8,088 nucleotides of DNA, taken from NCBI GenBank assembly GCA_002319875.1, contig DCFS01000089.1:16817-24904 (forward strand). Reading direction: 5' to 3'. The notes beneath the pieces were generated by a model. It was not told the DNA's origin, searched no databases, and saw nothing but the letters and a program-made list of their open reading frames with translations. Both the position numbers and the translations under genes were made by a program. Source of the DNA: Treponema sp. UBA1798 (GTDB lineage: Bacteria > Spirochaetota > Spirochaetia > Treponematales > Treponemataceae). Of the stretch, positions 1 to 6,607 are shown one piece after another (the stretch's first letter is position 1; every line of letters starts with the position of its first letter).

Positions 1-308
1 CCTTCCTTTTCCATCTGCCGTTCGAGTGTCCGGTAACAGGTAAGCATATTCTTTCCGTTTTCGGTTACCGTGGAACCGCCCCCGCTTTCTCCTCCTGTCG
101 TACGTTCAAGCAGCTGGAAACCGAGCGATTTTTCACAGCTTTTCAGAATCGTCCAGCCTTTACTATATGACATTCCCATTTCGGCGCAAGCCGAACGGAG
201 AGAACCGGTTCTGTCTATCCGTTCTATCAATTCTGCGATTCCCGGTCCGAAACCTTTTGATACGCCGTCAGCGAACAGCCGAATTGTTATTTTCGGTTTA
301 AGTTTCAT
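1..308 (-). CDS. ModE-type winged helix-turn-helix regulator, N-terminal part (cut by window edge)
   Basis: The frame reads MKLKPKITIRLFADG from an ATG at 308-306 and stays open to the edge (102 residues, C-terminus missing). The stretch at about residues 31-72 (IDRTGSLRSACAEMGMSYSK, then a tryptophan, then LGFQLLERTTGG) is the DNA-binding winged helix-turn-helix of the ModE/LysR-like family, followed by a glycine-rich wing (GGESGGGST) and TENGKNML. In ModE such domains bind promoters of molybdate or molybdoenzyme genes. Many Firmicutes carry a stand-alone version of 110-130 residues without the molybdate-binding domains. Which type this is cannot be seen. It starts 19 bases after the desulfurase stop, so it is probably in the same transcript. 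The ribosome site is ambiguous: GGGAG lies 14 bases from the ATG and AAGGA directly abuts it, but no other in-frame start fits. It may regulate this operon or a linked molybdoenzyme; that is inference. Confidence 0.88.
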   Translation of the reverse strand, partial: MKLKPKITIRLFADGVSKGFGPGIAELIERIDRTGSLRSACAEMGMSYSKGWTILKSCEKSLGFQLLERTTGGESGGGSTVTENGKNMLTCYRTLERQMEKE

Positions 309-327
309 TCCTTTTGTTTTTACTCCC

Positions 328-1533
328 TCATTGTACGCTTTTTTGAATAGCTGCAAGCGCTGCAAGCGCCCTGTCGATATCGTCTGAGGTAGTGAAAAGA
401 CTGAAACTGAACCGGACCATTCCCTGATTCACGGTATCAAAACTCTTATGAACAAGCGGTGCGCAGTGAGCTCCTGCTCTGGTTGCGATTCCATATTCTT
501 CAGAAAGAATATCACAGAGTTCAGCTGAATCCATCGTTCCCAGATTTATCGACACAACGGGTGCTCTTGGAAGCAGACGTCCGTCTTTCCCGTAACTGAA
601 ATCCCCGTATATCCGTATATCAGGAATCTTTCCCGCTCCTTCATAGAAACGCTGCGTAAGCCGCTGTTCATGAATGCGTATTTTTTCCAGGCCGGTTTCT
701 TCAATAAATTTGACGGCAGCTGAAAGCCCCGCGATGCCATGGGCATTCAGTGTCCCGGCTTCCAGTACGGTAGGCATCGCCGCCGGCTGGTCTTCGTCGT
801 ACGAGTGAATGCCGCTGCCCCCGCGCTTAAGGGGACGCACCTTTACATCAGGCATTACGCAGATGCCGCCGGTCCCCTGGGGTCCCATAAGCGCTTTATG
901 TCCGGTAAAACAGAGAATATCGATTTTTGTTCCATATCCGTCGATATCTGCGGCGTTAATACCGATGGAGCCTGCGGTCTGCGAAGCATCTACAATAAGC
1001 AGCGGGTGTGGTCCGGAAGTACCGGGTATACCCTGTACGCTCCGGAGTATGCCGCCGATTTGCGCAAGATCAGTGATATTTCCGGTTACATTTGATGCAT
1101 GAGTAATGACAACGGCTTTTGTATCCGGAGTAACCAGTTTTGCCATTGCACGGTAATTGATGATACCTTTTTTATCGATCGGTACAAAATCGACTCTTGT
1201 TTCATTTCTTTTCAGAAAATATAACGGACGCAGCACGGAATTATGTTCCTCAACCGTTGTAACGACATGGTCTCCGGCAGAAAGAGTCCCCATTATTGCC
1301 GTATTCAGGGCCTCTGTGGAATTGGAGGTGAATGCAATACAGGCCGGGGATGGGAATCCGAACAACCGGGCAAGCTGTTCCCGGCAGGTATAGACCATGC
1401 GTGCTGCTGCAAGAGATGCTTCATTTGCACCTCGTCCTGAATTTCCCACGCTGCCGGTCATCGCGCGTGTTACGGCATCGATAACTGACTGCGGCTTGCG
1501 TGCAGTGGTGGCGGCGTTATCCAGATAGATCAT
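328..1533 (-). CDS. Cysteine desulfurase family protein (NifS-like, EF2568-like), PLP-dependent
   Basis: Full-length class V aminotransferase-fold protein of 401 residues, normal for the family and presumably cytoplasmic. Visible PLP and catalytic features: N-terminal MIYLDNAATT; TSNSTEALN near 69-77; EEHNSV with His97; VDASQTAG with Asp182 and Gln185; FTGHKALMGPQGTG with the PLP lysine Lys213; and RAGAHCAPLVHK with the catalytic Cys357. The family removes sulfur (or selenium) from cysteine (or selenocysteine) as an enzyme-bound persulfide. The HCAPLVHK context and the ending (VRFSFSLFTTSDDIDRAL) resemble the group named after Enterococcus faecalis EF2568 rather than IscS or SufS; this is recalled by eye. 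Its ATG overlaps the selD stop (ATGA, 1530-1533) and no clear Shine-Dalgarno is present, so translation is probably coupled to selD. A selenium-delivery role to SelD or to a molybdenum hydroxylase is an inference from that linkage. Confidence 0.93.
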   Translation of the reverse strand: MIYLDNAATTARKPQSVIDAVTRAMTGSVGNSGRGANEASLAAARMVYTCREQLARLFGFPSPACIAFTSNSTEALNTAIMGTLSAGDHVVTTVEEHNSVLRPLYFLKRNETRVDFVPIDKKGIINYRAMAKLVTPDTKAVVITHASNVTGNITDLAQIGGILRSVQGIPGTSGPHPLLIVDASQTAGSIGINAADIDGYGTKIDILCFTGHKALMGPQGTGGICVMPDVKVRPLKRGGSGIHSYDEDQPAAMPTVLEAGTLNAHGIAGLSAAVKFIEETGLEKIRIHEQRLTQRFYEGAGKIPDIRIYGDFSYGKDGRLLPRAPVVSINLGTMDSAELCDILSEEYGIATRAGAHCAPLVHKSFDTVNQGMVRFSFSLFTTSDDIDRALAALAAIQKSVQ

Positions 1534-2633
1534 AAGGTATGACCGCCTGTAATACGGATGTGCGTACCGGAGAACGGTATAACCCGGCCGACTGCTGCAA
1601 AGCGCGTCCCGATTCCCCTGCCGTCGTCATAGTCTGCAAGTGCTTTCAGAATGTCCGGCGCTTCGTTTTCAGGAACGCTTACAAGAAGCCCTCCCGATGT
1701 CTGCGGATCAAATACGATATCCGATATGACCCCTGATTCCATGCCATCAATTTTATCACAGTTTGAAAATGATATATCATTTCCCAGAAAGTCCCTGTTC
1801 CGGTACGTGCCGGCAGGAACAAGCCCTCCGGCTGCATAGTCTGCAGCCCCGTGTATAAGGGGCAGCTCCGGAAAATCGAATTCCAGAGTTACATTGCTTG
1901 CCACAGCCATTTCCCTTCCGTGCCCTGCCAGGCTGAAGCCGGTGATATCCGTACACGCATGAACCGTAAAACTGTCGAATACGCGTTTTGCAGCCCGGTT
2001 GAGCGTGCACATGCTTTTAACAGCTTCCTGTTCGGATTCTGCGTCTGCCATCTCTGCCTTGACGGCAGTATTTACAAGCCCCGTTCCCAGAGATTTTGTC
2101 AGTATCAGCACATCACCCGGAAGTGCACCGTAATTTTTACGTATCAGGTGCGGATCGATGATGCCGGTGACACTCAGACCGTATTTTGGTTCTTCATCGT
2201 TGATGGAATGCCCTCCTGCAACAGACGCTCCTGCCTCATGCACTTTATCCGCCCCGCCCCGGAGAATTTCCGCCAGAACAGGAATGCCCAGACAGTTGGG
2301 GAATGCAACAACATTCAGGGCTGTTACCGGTTCTCCGCCCATTGCATAAATATCGCTGAGCGCATTTGCGGCTGCTATCTGGCCGAACGTATAGGGGTCG
2401 TCCACGACGGGCGGAAAAAAATCTATCGTCTGTACGATTGCGATATCATCGGTCAGTTTATAGACCGCTGCATCGTCGGATGTTTCCGTACCGACAAGGA
2501 GGTTCGGGTCGCTGTTCTGCGGCAGGCCGGACAGAACCTCGGACAATACACCGGGGCCTATCTTTGCAGCACAACCTGCAGCCTTTGCAAAGTGAGTAAG
2601 TTTTACTGTTTTGGGATCTGCATCTGCGTTCAT
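1530..2633 (-). CDS. selD: Selenide, water dikinase (selenophosphate synthetase)
   Basis: 367 residues, normal for the family. SelD converts selenide and ATP into selenophosphate, AMP and phosphate, the selenium donor for selenocysteine, selenouridine in tRNA, and the selenium cofactor of some molybdenum hydroxylases. The catalytic loop reads LTHFAKAAGCAAKIGPGVL, so Cys21 and Lys24 correspond to E. coli Cys17 and Lys20; the codon is TGT, so it is not a selenocysteine form. Metal/ATP-binding residues follow: SDDAAVYKL (Asp54), QTIDFFPPVVDDPYTFG (Asp71), AAANALSDIYAMGG (Asp94), a glycine-rich VAGGHSINDEEPKYG, ACTDITGFSLAGHG (Asp229) and FDPQTSGGLL near 308-317. ATG 2633 is the first possible start in frame, since a TAG lies three codons upstream. 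The upstream Shine-Dalgarno is weak (GAG only). The gene overlaps the next gene by ATGA. No selA, selB or selC is visible here, so its end use is open. Confidence 0.97.
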   Translation of the reverse strand: MNADADPKTVKLTHFAKAAGCAAKIGPGVLSEVLSGLPQNSDPNLLVGTETSDDAAVYKLTDDIAIVQTIDFFPPVVDDPYTFGQIAAANALSDIYAMGGEPVTALNVVAFPNCLGIPVLAEILRGGADKVHEAGASVAGGHSINDEEPKYGLSVTGIIDPHLIRKNYGALPGDVLILTKSLGTGLVNTAVKAEMADAESEQEAVKSMCTLNRAAKRVFDSFTVHACTDITGFSLAGHGREMAVASNVTLEFDFPELPLIHGAADYAAGGLVPAGTYRNRDFLGNDISFSNCDKIDGMESGVISDIVFDPQTSGGLLVSVPENEAPDILKALADYDDGRGIGTRFAAVGRVIPFSGTHIRITGGHTL

Positions 2634-2641
2634 ATTGCTCT

Positions 2642-2670
2642 ATCATAAGGCTGTCGCCGGCTGTTGGCAA
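2642..2670 (-). promoter_or_regulatory. Predicted sigma-70-type promoter for selD, giving a nearly leaderless transcript
   Basis: On the minus strand, TTGCCA (2670-2665, five of six consensus bases) is followed by a 17-base spacer and TATGAT (2647-2642, five of six). Normal spacing places the transcription start near 2635, only about 2 bases before the selD ATG at 2633. This would give a leaderless or nearly leaderless mRNA, which fits the weak Shine-Dalgarno in front of selD. The promoter is inferred from sequence only and could be chance. Confidence 0.45.
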
Positions 2671-2680
2671 GATACCGGCG
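2655..2680 (-). other. Small inverted repeat in the dppF-selD gap
   Basis: Six-base arms CGCCGG (2655-2660) and CCGGCG (2675-2680) surround a 14-base loop and overlap the -35 box of the predicted selD promoter. In the direction of transcription no T-run follows, so it does not look like an intrinsic terminator. It could be a regulator site or a weak attenuating hairpin, or simply chance in GC-rich spacer. Confidence 0.25.
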
Positions 2681-2709
2681 GGCGTGTGCCATCGACAACC
2701 TGATAACCG

Positions 2710-3702
2710 TCATCCCTGTTTTTTATACAGATGGCAGGCACACCAGTGGCCATCTTCAGGCTGCTGCAATTCGGGGAAGTCCGTTTTGCAGATATCCATG
2801 ACATATGGACACCGGGTATGAAAACAGCATCCTCGCGGAGGATTTGCGGGATTGGGAACGTCGCCTGATAATACCTGTTTGCGGGCGGTAGCCCCTGCCT
2901 CGATTTTCGGAATGGCGGAGAATAGTGCCTGTGTATAGGGATGAAGCGGTTTTCCATAGATTTTATCACGATCGGAAAGCTCAACAATATGTCCCAGATA
3001 CATGACTGCAACTCTGCTGGAAATATGCCTTACGACACCGAGATCGTGTGAAATGAATATATAACTTATGTTCATCTTTTTCTGGAGCGCCTTTAGCAGA
3101 TTGATTATTTTTGCCTGAATCGAGACATCGAGCGCGGAAACAGGTTCGTCGCAGATGATCAGTTTCGGCGGCAGAACGATTGCACGGGCAATACCGATAC
3201 GCTGGCGCTGGCCGCCGGAAAATTCATGGGGATACCGTTCCATAAAATCGAGGTCAAGACCGACTTCTTCCATGACTTCGGCGATCCGTTCGTCACGCTG
3301 TTTTTTATTCGTATATTCTTTTGCGATATCGAGATATTCTCCGATAATGTCCTTTACCGTCATCCGTGAATCAAGCGAGGCGTAGGGATCCTGGAATATC
3401 AGCTTGATTTTTCTGCGGGCCCGTTTCAGGCGGTCACCTTTCAGTGCAGAAAAGTCTTCACCATCAAGCAGAATCCGGCCGGAAGTAGGTTCCAGGAGCC
3501 TTATGATCGTTTTTGCCATCGTAGATTTACCGCAGCCTGACTCTCCGACAATACCGATCGTTTCTCCTGTCTGTACGTCAAAACTGATGTCATCCACTGC
3601 TTTAACATATCCTTTCGCGGCAGAAAAACTGTCAGTTTTTACTGAAAAGTATTTTTTCAAGTGCTGGATTTGCAGCAGCGGCTGTGCAGTGGTTTCCGTC
3701 AT
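2710..3702 (-). CDS. dppF: Peptide/nickel-type ABC transporter ATP-binding protein (DppF/OppF type)
   Basis: Second ATPase of the importer, acting at the cytoplasmic face with DppD to power uptake through DppBC. With the start at 3702 it has 330 residues: Walker A GESGCGKST at 53-61, Q-loop FQDPYASLDSRM with Gln104, signature FSGGQRQRIGIARA at about 161-174, Walker B LIICDEP at 181-187, and switch His219 (ISHDLGVVRHIS). The C-terminal oligopeptide-transporter domain has the PLHPYT motif and four cysteines (292, 298, 305, 323), a pattern associated with a [4Fe-4S] cluster in related Opp/Dpp ATPases. The frame is open to an ATG at 3717 (MGETI extension), but that ATG lacks a ribosome site. ATG 3702 has GGGAG eight bases upstream and forms an ATGA overlap with the dppD stop. 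The symbol reflects family position; the substrate is unknown. Confidence 0.93.
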   Translation of the reverse strand: MTETTAQPLLQIQHLKKYFSVKTDSFSAAKGYVKAVDDISFDVQTGETIGIVGESGCGKSTMAKTIIRLLEPTSGRILLDGEDFSALKGDRLKRARRKIKLIFQDPYASLDSRMTVKDIIGEYLDIAKEYTNKKQRDERIAEVMEEVGLDLDFMERYPHEFSGGQRQRIGIARAIVLPPKLIICDEPVSALDVSIQAKIINLLKALQKKMNISYIFISHDLGVVRHISSRVAVMYLGHIVELSDRDKIYGKPLHPYTQALFSAIPKIEAGATARKQVLSGDVPNPANPPRGCCFHTRCPYVMDICKTDFPELQQPEDGHWCACHLYKKQG

Positions 3703-4697
3703 GATTGTTTCTCCCATTCTGTAGAGTATTTAAAGCAGCGTACCTGGTGGTTTTCCGTTCCGTAAATCGCCGGTTTCCATTTTCTGCACATATCTTTTGT
3801 AAACGGACACCGGGGGGCAAAAAGACAACCTTCAGGCAGCGCGTTGAGCATCGGAACGGAACCGGGAATGACGTGGAGTTCTTCAACGTCTTCGTTGAGC
3901 TTAGGTATCGATTCCATGAGTCCTGTAGTGTAGGGGTGCATCGGACGGGTGAAGAGATCTTTTGCGGAAGTATATTCAACTACCTGTCCGGCATACATCA
4001 CGACGACCATTTCTGCAACTTCGGATATAACGCCCATGTCATGCGTGATCAGAAGTACCGATGTCCCCAGTTCATCCCGGAGATCGAGGATAAGTTTCAA
4101 TATCTGTGCCTGGATGGTAACGTCGAGTGCTGTTGTCGGTTCGTCGCAGATAAGCAGCGACGGTTTGCAGACAAGTGCCATGGCGATCATGATGCGCTGC
4201 CGCATTCCGCCTGAAAGCTGGTGCGGGCATGAATGGAAAATTTTATCCGGCATGGGGATGCCGACTTTCCCGATCATTTCAAGGGCCCGTGCCTCCGCTT
4301 CCTTTCTGCCTGTATGTTCGTGTGCCGTGATTGCTTCCATAATCTGTTTTCCTGCGGGTACTACAGGATTGAGGGAAGACATCGGTTCCTGGAATATCAT
4401 CGCGATTTCTTTTCCGCGGATTTTCTGCATTCCTTTTTTTGAAAGCTGCGTCAGATCCGTACCATTGAAAAGTATCTGACCGCTGTCTATTTTTCCCGGC
4501 GGACTGGGAATCAGACGCATGATCGACAGTGCGGTCATGCTTTTGCCGCAGCCTGATTCACCGACGACACCGAGTATCTGACCTTTTTTTATATGCAGCG
4601 TGACATTTGAAAGTGCAGGGAGTTTACCTTCGTCAGTATAAAAACTCATGCACAGGTCTTTTAATTCGAGCAGGTTTTCTGTCTGTATATCTGTCAT
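3699..4697 (-). CDS. dppD: Peptide/nickel-type ABC transporter ATP-binding protein (DppD/OppD type)
   Basis: First of two ATPases of the importer, 332 residues, cytoplasmic face of the membrane. Motifs in order: Walker A GESGCGKSM at 46-54 (methionine where the last residue is usually threonine), Q-loop FQEPMSSLNPV with Gln103, signature LSGGMRQR at 161-168, Walker B LLICDEP at 181-187, and switch His219 in ITHDMGVISEVAEM. The C-terminal oligopeptide-transporter domain carries RPMHPYT and PEGCLFAPRCPF, with cysteines 291, 297, 304 and 321 in the spacing tied to an iron-sulfur cluster in related ATPases. The GMRQR signature and DMGV after the histidine are typical of the D-type subunit. The start at 4697 is supported by AAGGG six bases upstream, which overlaps the dppC TAA. 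The 3' end overlaps dppF by ATGA. Substrate is not deducible. Confidence 0.94.
   Translation of the reverse strand: MTDIQTENLLELKDLCMSFYTDEGKLPALSNVTLHIKKGQILGVVGESGCGKSMTALSIMRLIPSPPGKIDSGQILFNGTDLTQLSKKGMQKIRGKEIAMIFQEPMSSLNPVVPAGKQIMEAITAHEHTGRKEAEARALEMIGKVGIPMPDKIFHSCPHQLSGGMRQRIMIAMALVCKPSLLICDEPTTALDVTIQAQILKLILDLRDELGTSVLLITHDMGVISEVAEMVVVMYAGQVVEYTSAKDLFTRPMHPYTTGLMESIPKLNEDVEELHVIPGSVPMLNALPEGCLFAPRCPFTKDMCRKWKPAIYGTENHQVRCFKYSTEWEKQS
3711..3715 (-). promoter_or_regulatory. Shine-Dalgarno site that sets the dppF start
   Basis: GGGAG on the minus strand sits 8 bases before the ATG at 3702 and lies downstream of the alternative ATG at 3717. It therefore supports the shorter protein and translation coupled to the end of dppD. 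Confidence 0.75.
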
Positions 4698-4706
4698 ATT
4701 TTTCCC

Positions 4707-5579
4707 TTACGAGCGCATTTTAGGATCCAGCGCATCGCGCAGTCCGTCTCCTAAAAGATTAAAAGCCATTACCGTTATGATGATGGCTATACCGGGTGCT
4801 ATACTGTAATAAGTAGAACTTCGTATATATGCCTGGGCATTGCTGATCATCGAACCCCAGCTTGCCATCGGGGGCTGTACGCCGAGACCGAGAAAACTCA
4901 TGGACGCTTCGCTGAGTATCGCTCCTGGAATTCCGAGCGTCGACGTTACGATTAACGTATAAAAACAGTTAGGCAGAAGGTGCGTCAGTATAATTCTGAG
5001 ATTGCTGCCCCCTCCGATTATGCATGCCTGAATATATTCGCTGTTTTTCAGCCTGAGTACATCACCGCGGATTAGCCGTGCGGTAGGTGTCCATGAAAGA
5101 AGTCCGAGTGCAATATACAGATTGTTCAGACCCGGTCCCAGAACAAACATGATTGCAATGGCGAAAAGGAGAAACGGGAATGAAGAAAATACCTGAATGA
5201 TAAAAGAGATTACGGCATCGGTTTTTTTTCCGAAATAACCGGCACATACCCCCATGCTGAATCCTATAACGGTACCGATAAGCTGTGATATGACTCCGAC
5301 ACTGAGAGATATTCTGCATCCGTAAATAATGCGTGAAAGAATATCCCTGCCGAATTCGTCCGTTCCCAGCCAGTGCATGGGACCTGGTTTTTGAAGTTTT
5401 TCCTTAATTATCTGCAGATCAGGATCACGGGGAGCAATCAGCGGAGCAAACAATGCGATGACGATCAGTGCGGCAACGATAAACAGGCAGATCATTGCAA
5501 GTCTGTTTTTCCTGAGAATATCCCAGCTGATCCTGTAAAATCCTTTTGTATTTTCAGAAATACCTTTCTTTTTATTCAT
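4707..5579 (-). CDS. dppC: Peptide/nickel-type ABC transporter permease (DppC/OppC type)
   Basis: Inner-membrane permease subunit that pairs with DppB to form the translocation channel. From ATG 5579 it has 290 residues: a charged N-terminus, first membrane helix at about 27-49, the family hallmark HWLGTDEFGRDILSRIIYG at 69-87, further helices around 92-115, 122-147, 150-165, 206-225 and 258-277, and the cytoplasmic ATPase-contact (EAA-like) loop EYIQACIIGGGSNLRI to LLPN at about 181-204. The C-terminus GDGLRDALDPKMR is typical. The frame is open up to an ATG at 5651, but the extra 24 residues (MSSYISLSICC onward) lie inside dppB, do not resemble the family, and lack a ribosome site. ATG 5579 has GGGAGG five bases upstream and overlaps the dppB stop by 8 bases, so coupling is likely. 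Confidence 0.95.
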   Translation of the reverse strand: MNKKKGISENTKGFYRISWDILRKNRLAMICLFIVAALIVIALFAPLIAPRDPDLQIIKEKLQKPGPMHWLGTDEFGRDILSRIIYGCRISLSVGVISQLIGTVIGFSMGVCAGYFGKKTDAVISFIIQVFSSFPFLLFAIAIMFVLGPGLNNLYIALGLLSWTPTARLIRGDVLRLKNSEYIQACIIGGGSNLRIILTHLLPNCFYTLIVTSTLGIPGAILSEASMSFLGLGVQPPMASWGSMISNAQAYIRSSTYYSIAPGIAIIITVMAFNLLGDGLRDALDPKMRS

Positions 5580-6504
5580 TTTCGCCTCCCAGTCTGATTC
5601 TCGGATCGATAACCGCATACAGCAGATCGACAAGGAGATATATGAGGACACAGATTACGGCAATATACATGACGCCGCCTTCGATAACGGGGAGGTCTCT
5701 GTTCCCGATACAGTCAAGAAGCAGTTTCCCGATTCCCGGAATGGAGAATACTGATTCGATAAGCATTGAACCGGTAAATATCGTAGAAAGATCGGAGCCG
5801 GCAAGCGTAACGATTGGCAGCAATGCATTACGGAACGTATGTCCCATTGTCACCTTCCATGACGGAAGTCCTTTTGCCTGTGCTGTACGTACGTAATCCT
5901 GTTTTACGACTTCCAGCATGCTTGTACGCGTGATCCGGGAAATGCTTGCGGCATAACGCGTACCGAGCGCGAGGGTCGGAAGGATATAGGCGGCAAACGA
6001 ACTTACACCTGAAATAGGAAACCAGTGCAGCCGCAATCCAAAAATAATCTGCAGGATAATGGCAATCCAGAAGTTCGGTGCGGAAATGCCGGCAATAGAC
6101 AGAACCATAAGCAGTTTGTCAAGAAATTTATTATGATAAACGGCCGCAATAATACCAAAGACTATACCGGAAAGCAGTGCCAGAGCATACGACATCAGTG
6201 AAAGCCCTGCGGTTACTTTAAATGCCTGCCCCAGAAGTTCGATGACAGGTCTTCCCTGAAAGTATGATGTTCCGAAATTTCCCCGCAGCATATTTCCAAG
6301 CCAGTTGAGGTACTGCAGTATAACGGGTTTGTCCAGTCCCATTTCGTGGGTTACACGGTCTATCGTTTCCTGTGTGGCAAATTCTCCCAGCATCAGTTGA
6401 ACGGGATTCCCCGGTATAATGTTCAGTATAAAGAAGGTTATCAATGATATCGCAAAAACAACTCCGATTGCCTGTGCGATACGACTCAATAGGTATTTTT
6501 TCAT
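5572..6504 (-). CDS. dppB: Peptide/nickel-type ABC transporter permease (DppB/OppB type)
   Basis: Inner-membrane permease subunit, partner of DppC. From ATG 6504 it has 310 residues. The N-terminus MKKYLLSRIAQAIGVVFAIS leads into the first membrane helix, followed by LNIIPGNPVQLMLG, a usual DppB motif. A periplasmic segment with GLDKPVILQYLNWL and GNFGTSYF follows, then five more helices. The cytoplasmic EAA loop is at about 201-230 (VKQDYVRTAQAKGLP, then FRNALLPI). Near the end are IESVFSIPGIGKLL and YAVIDPRIRLG, all standard for the family. An ATG at 6522 would add MIRRCF but has no ribosome site; ATG 6504 has AAGG nine bases upstream, so the shorter form is preferred with moderate certainty. 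The 3' end overlaps dppC by 8 bases. It is preceded by a 147-base spacer with two inverted repeats. Confidence 0.94.
   Translation of the reverse strand: MKKYLLSRIAQAIGVVFAISLITFFILNIIPGNPVQLMLGEFATQETIDRVTHEMGLDKPVILQYLNWLGNMLRGNFGTSYFQGRPVIELLGQAFKVTAGLSLMSYALALLSGIVFGIIAAVYHNKFLDKLLMVLSIAGISAPNFWIAIILQIIFGLRLHWFPISGVSSFAAYILPTLALGTRYAASISRITRTSMLEVVKQDYVRTAQAKGLPSWKVTMGHTFRNALLPIVTLAGSDLSTIFTGSMLIESVFSIPGIGKLLLDCIGNRDLPVIEGGVMYIAVICVLIYLLVDLLYAVIDPRIRLGGENE
5585..5590 (-). promoter_or_regulatory. Shine-Dalgarno site that sets the dppC start
   Basis: GGGAGG on the minus strand lies five bases before ATG 5579, inside the last codons of dppB. It is the strongest ribosome site in the window and argues against the upstream ATG at 5651. 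Confidence 0.85.
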
Positions 6505-6535
6505 GAAGCAACGCCTTATCATATAGTAAAGAATA

Positions 6536-6566
6536 GGCAGACAGATGTTCCCTGAGGATATCTGCC
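6536..6566 (-). promoter_or_regulatory. Inverted repeat in the leader of dppB
   Basis: Arms GGCAGA (6536-6541) and TCTGCC (6561-6566) enclose a 19-base loop; an alternative pairing CAGAT/ATCTG lies within it. In the direction of transcription it is followed by a moderately pyrimidine-rich TATTCTTTACT rather than a clean T-run. It ends about 20 bases before the dppB ribosome site. It may affect dppB translation or partly terminate transcription; the evidence is structural only. Confidence 0.3.
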
Positions 6567-6607
6567 CGCCGTTACAGAACAGAATATGCTTTGAATAGCC
6601 ACGCAGT

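Noticed and set aside
309..330. TGA at the end of the desulfurase as a possible selenocysteine codon
   Set aside because: The family ends at about this length, and the same frame meets a TAA a few codons later.
352..369. Tandem 9-base repeat (TGCAAGCGC twice)
   Set aside because: It encodes an Ala-Leu-Ala repeat in the last helix of the desulfurase; two short copies in a coding sequence are not remarkable.
70..387. Plus-strand open frame of 105 codons at the left end
   Set aside because: The minus strand over the same stretch encodes an evident ModE-type winged helix and the end of the desulfurase; the plus-strand protein has no family features.
1851..2648. 265-codon open frame on the plus strand opposite selD
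   Set aside because: It lies wholly antisense to a textbook selD with every catalytic motif, and its translation shows no recognisable domain and many cysteines and histidines of the kind produced by reverse reading. Treated as a shadow frame.
2458..2712. In-frame continuation after the dppF TGA, raising the question of selenocysteine read-through next to selD
   Set aside because: DppF already ends at the normal family length, the read-through runs into selD in a wrong frame, and I see no convincing SECIS-type hairpin placed right after the TGA.
3705..4479. Two plus-strand open frames of about 170 codons opposite dppD
   Set aside because: Both are antisense to the intact ATPase with Walker A, signature and Walker B motifs, and neither has family features.
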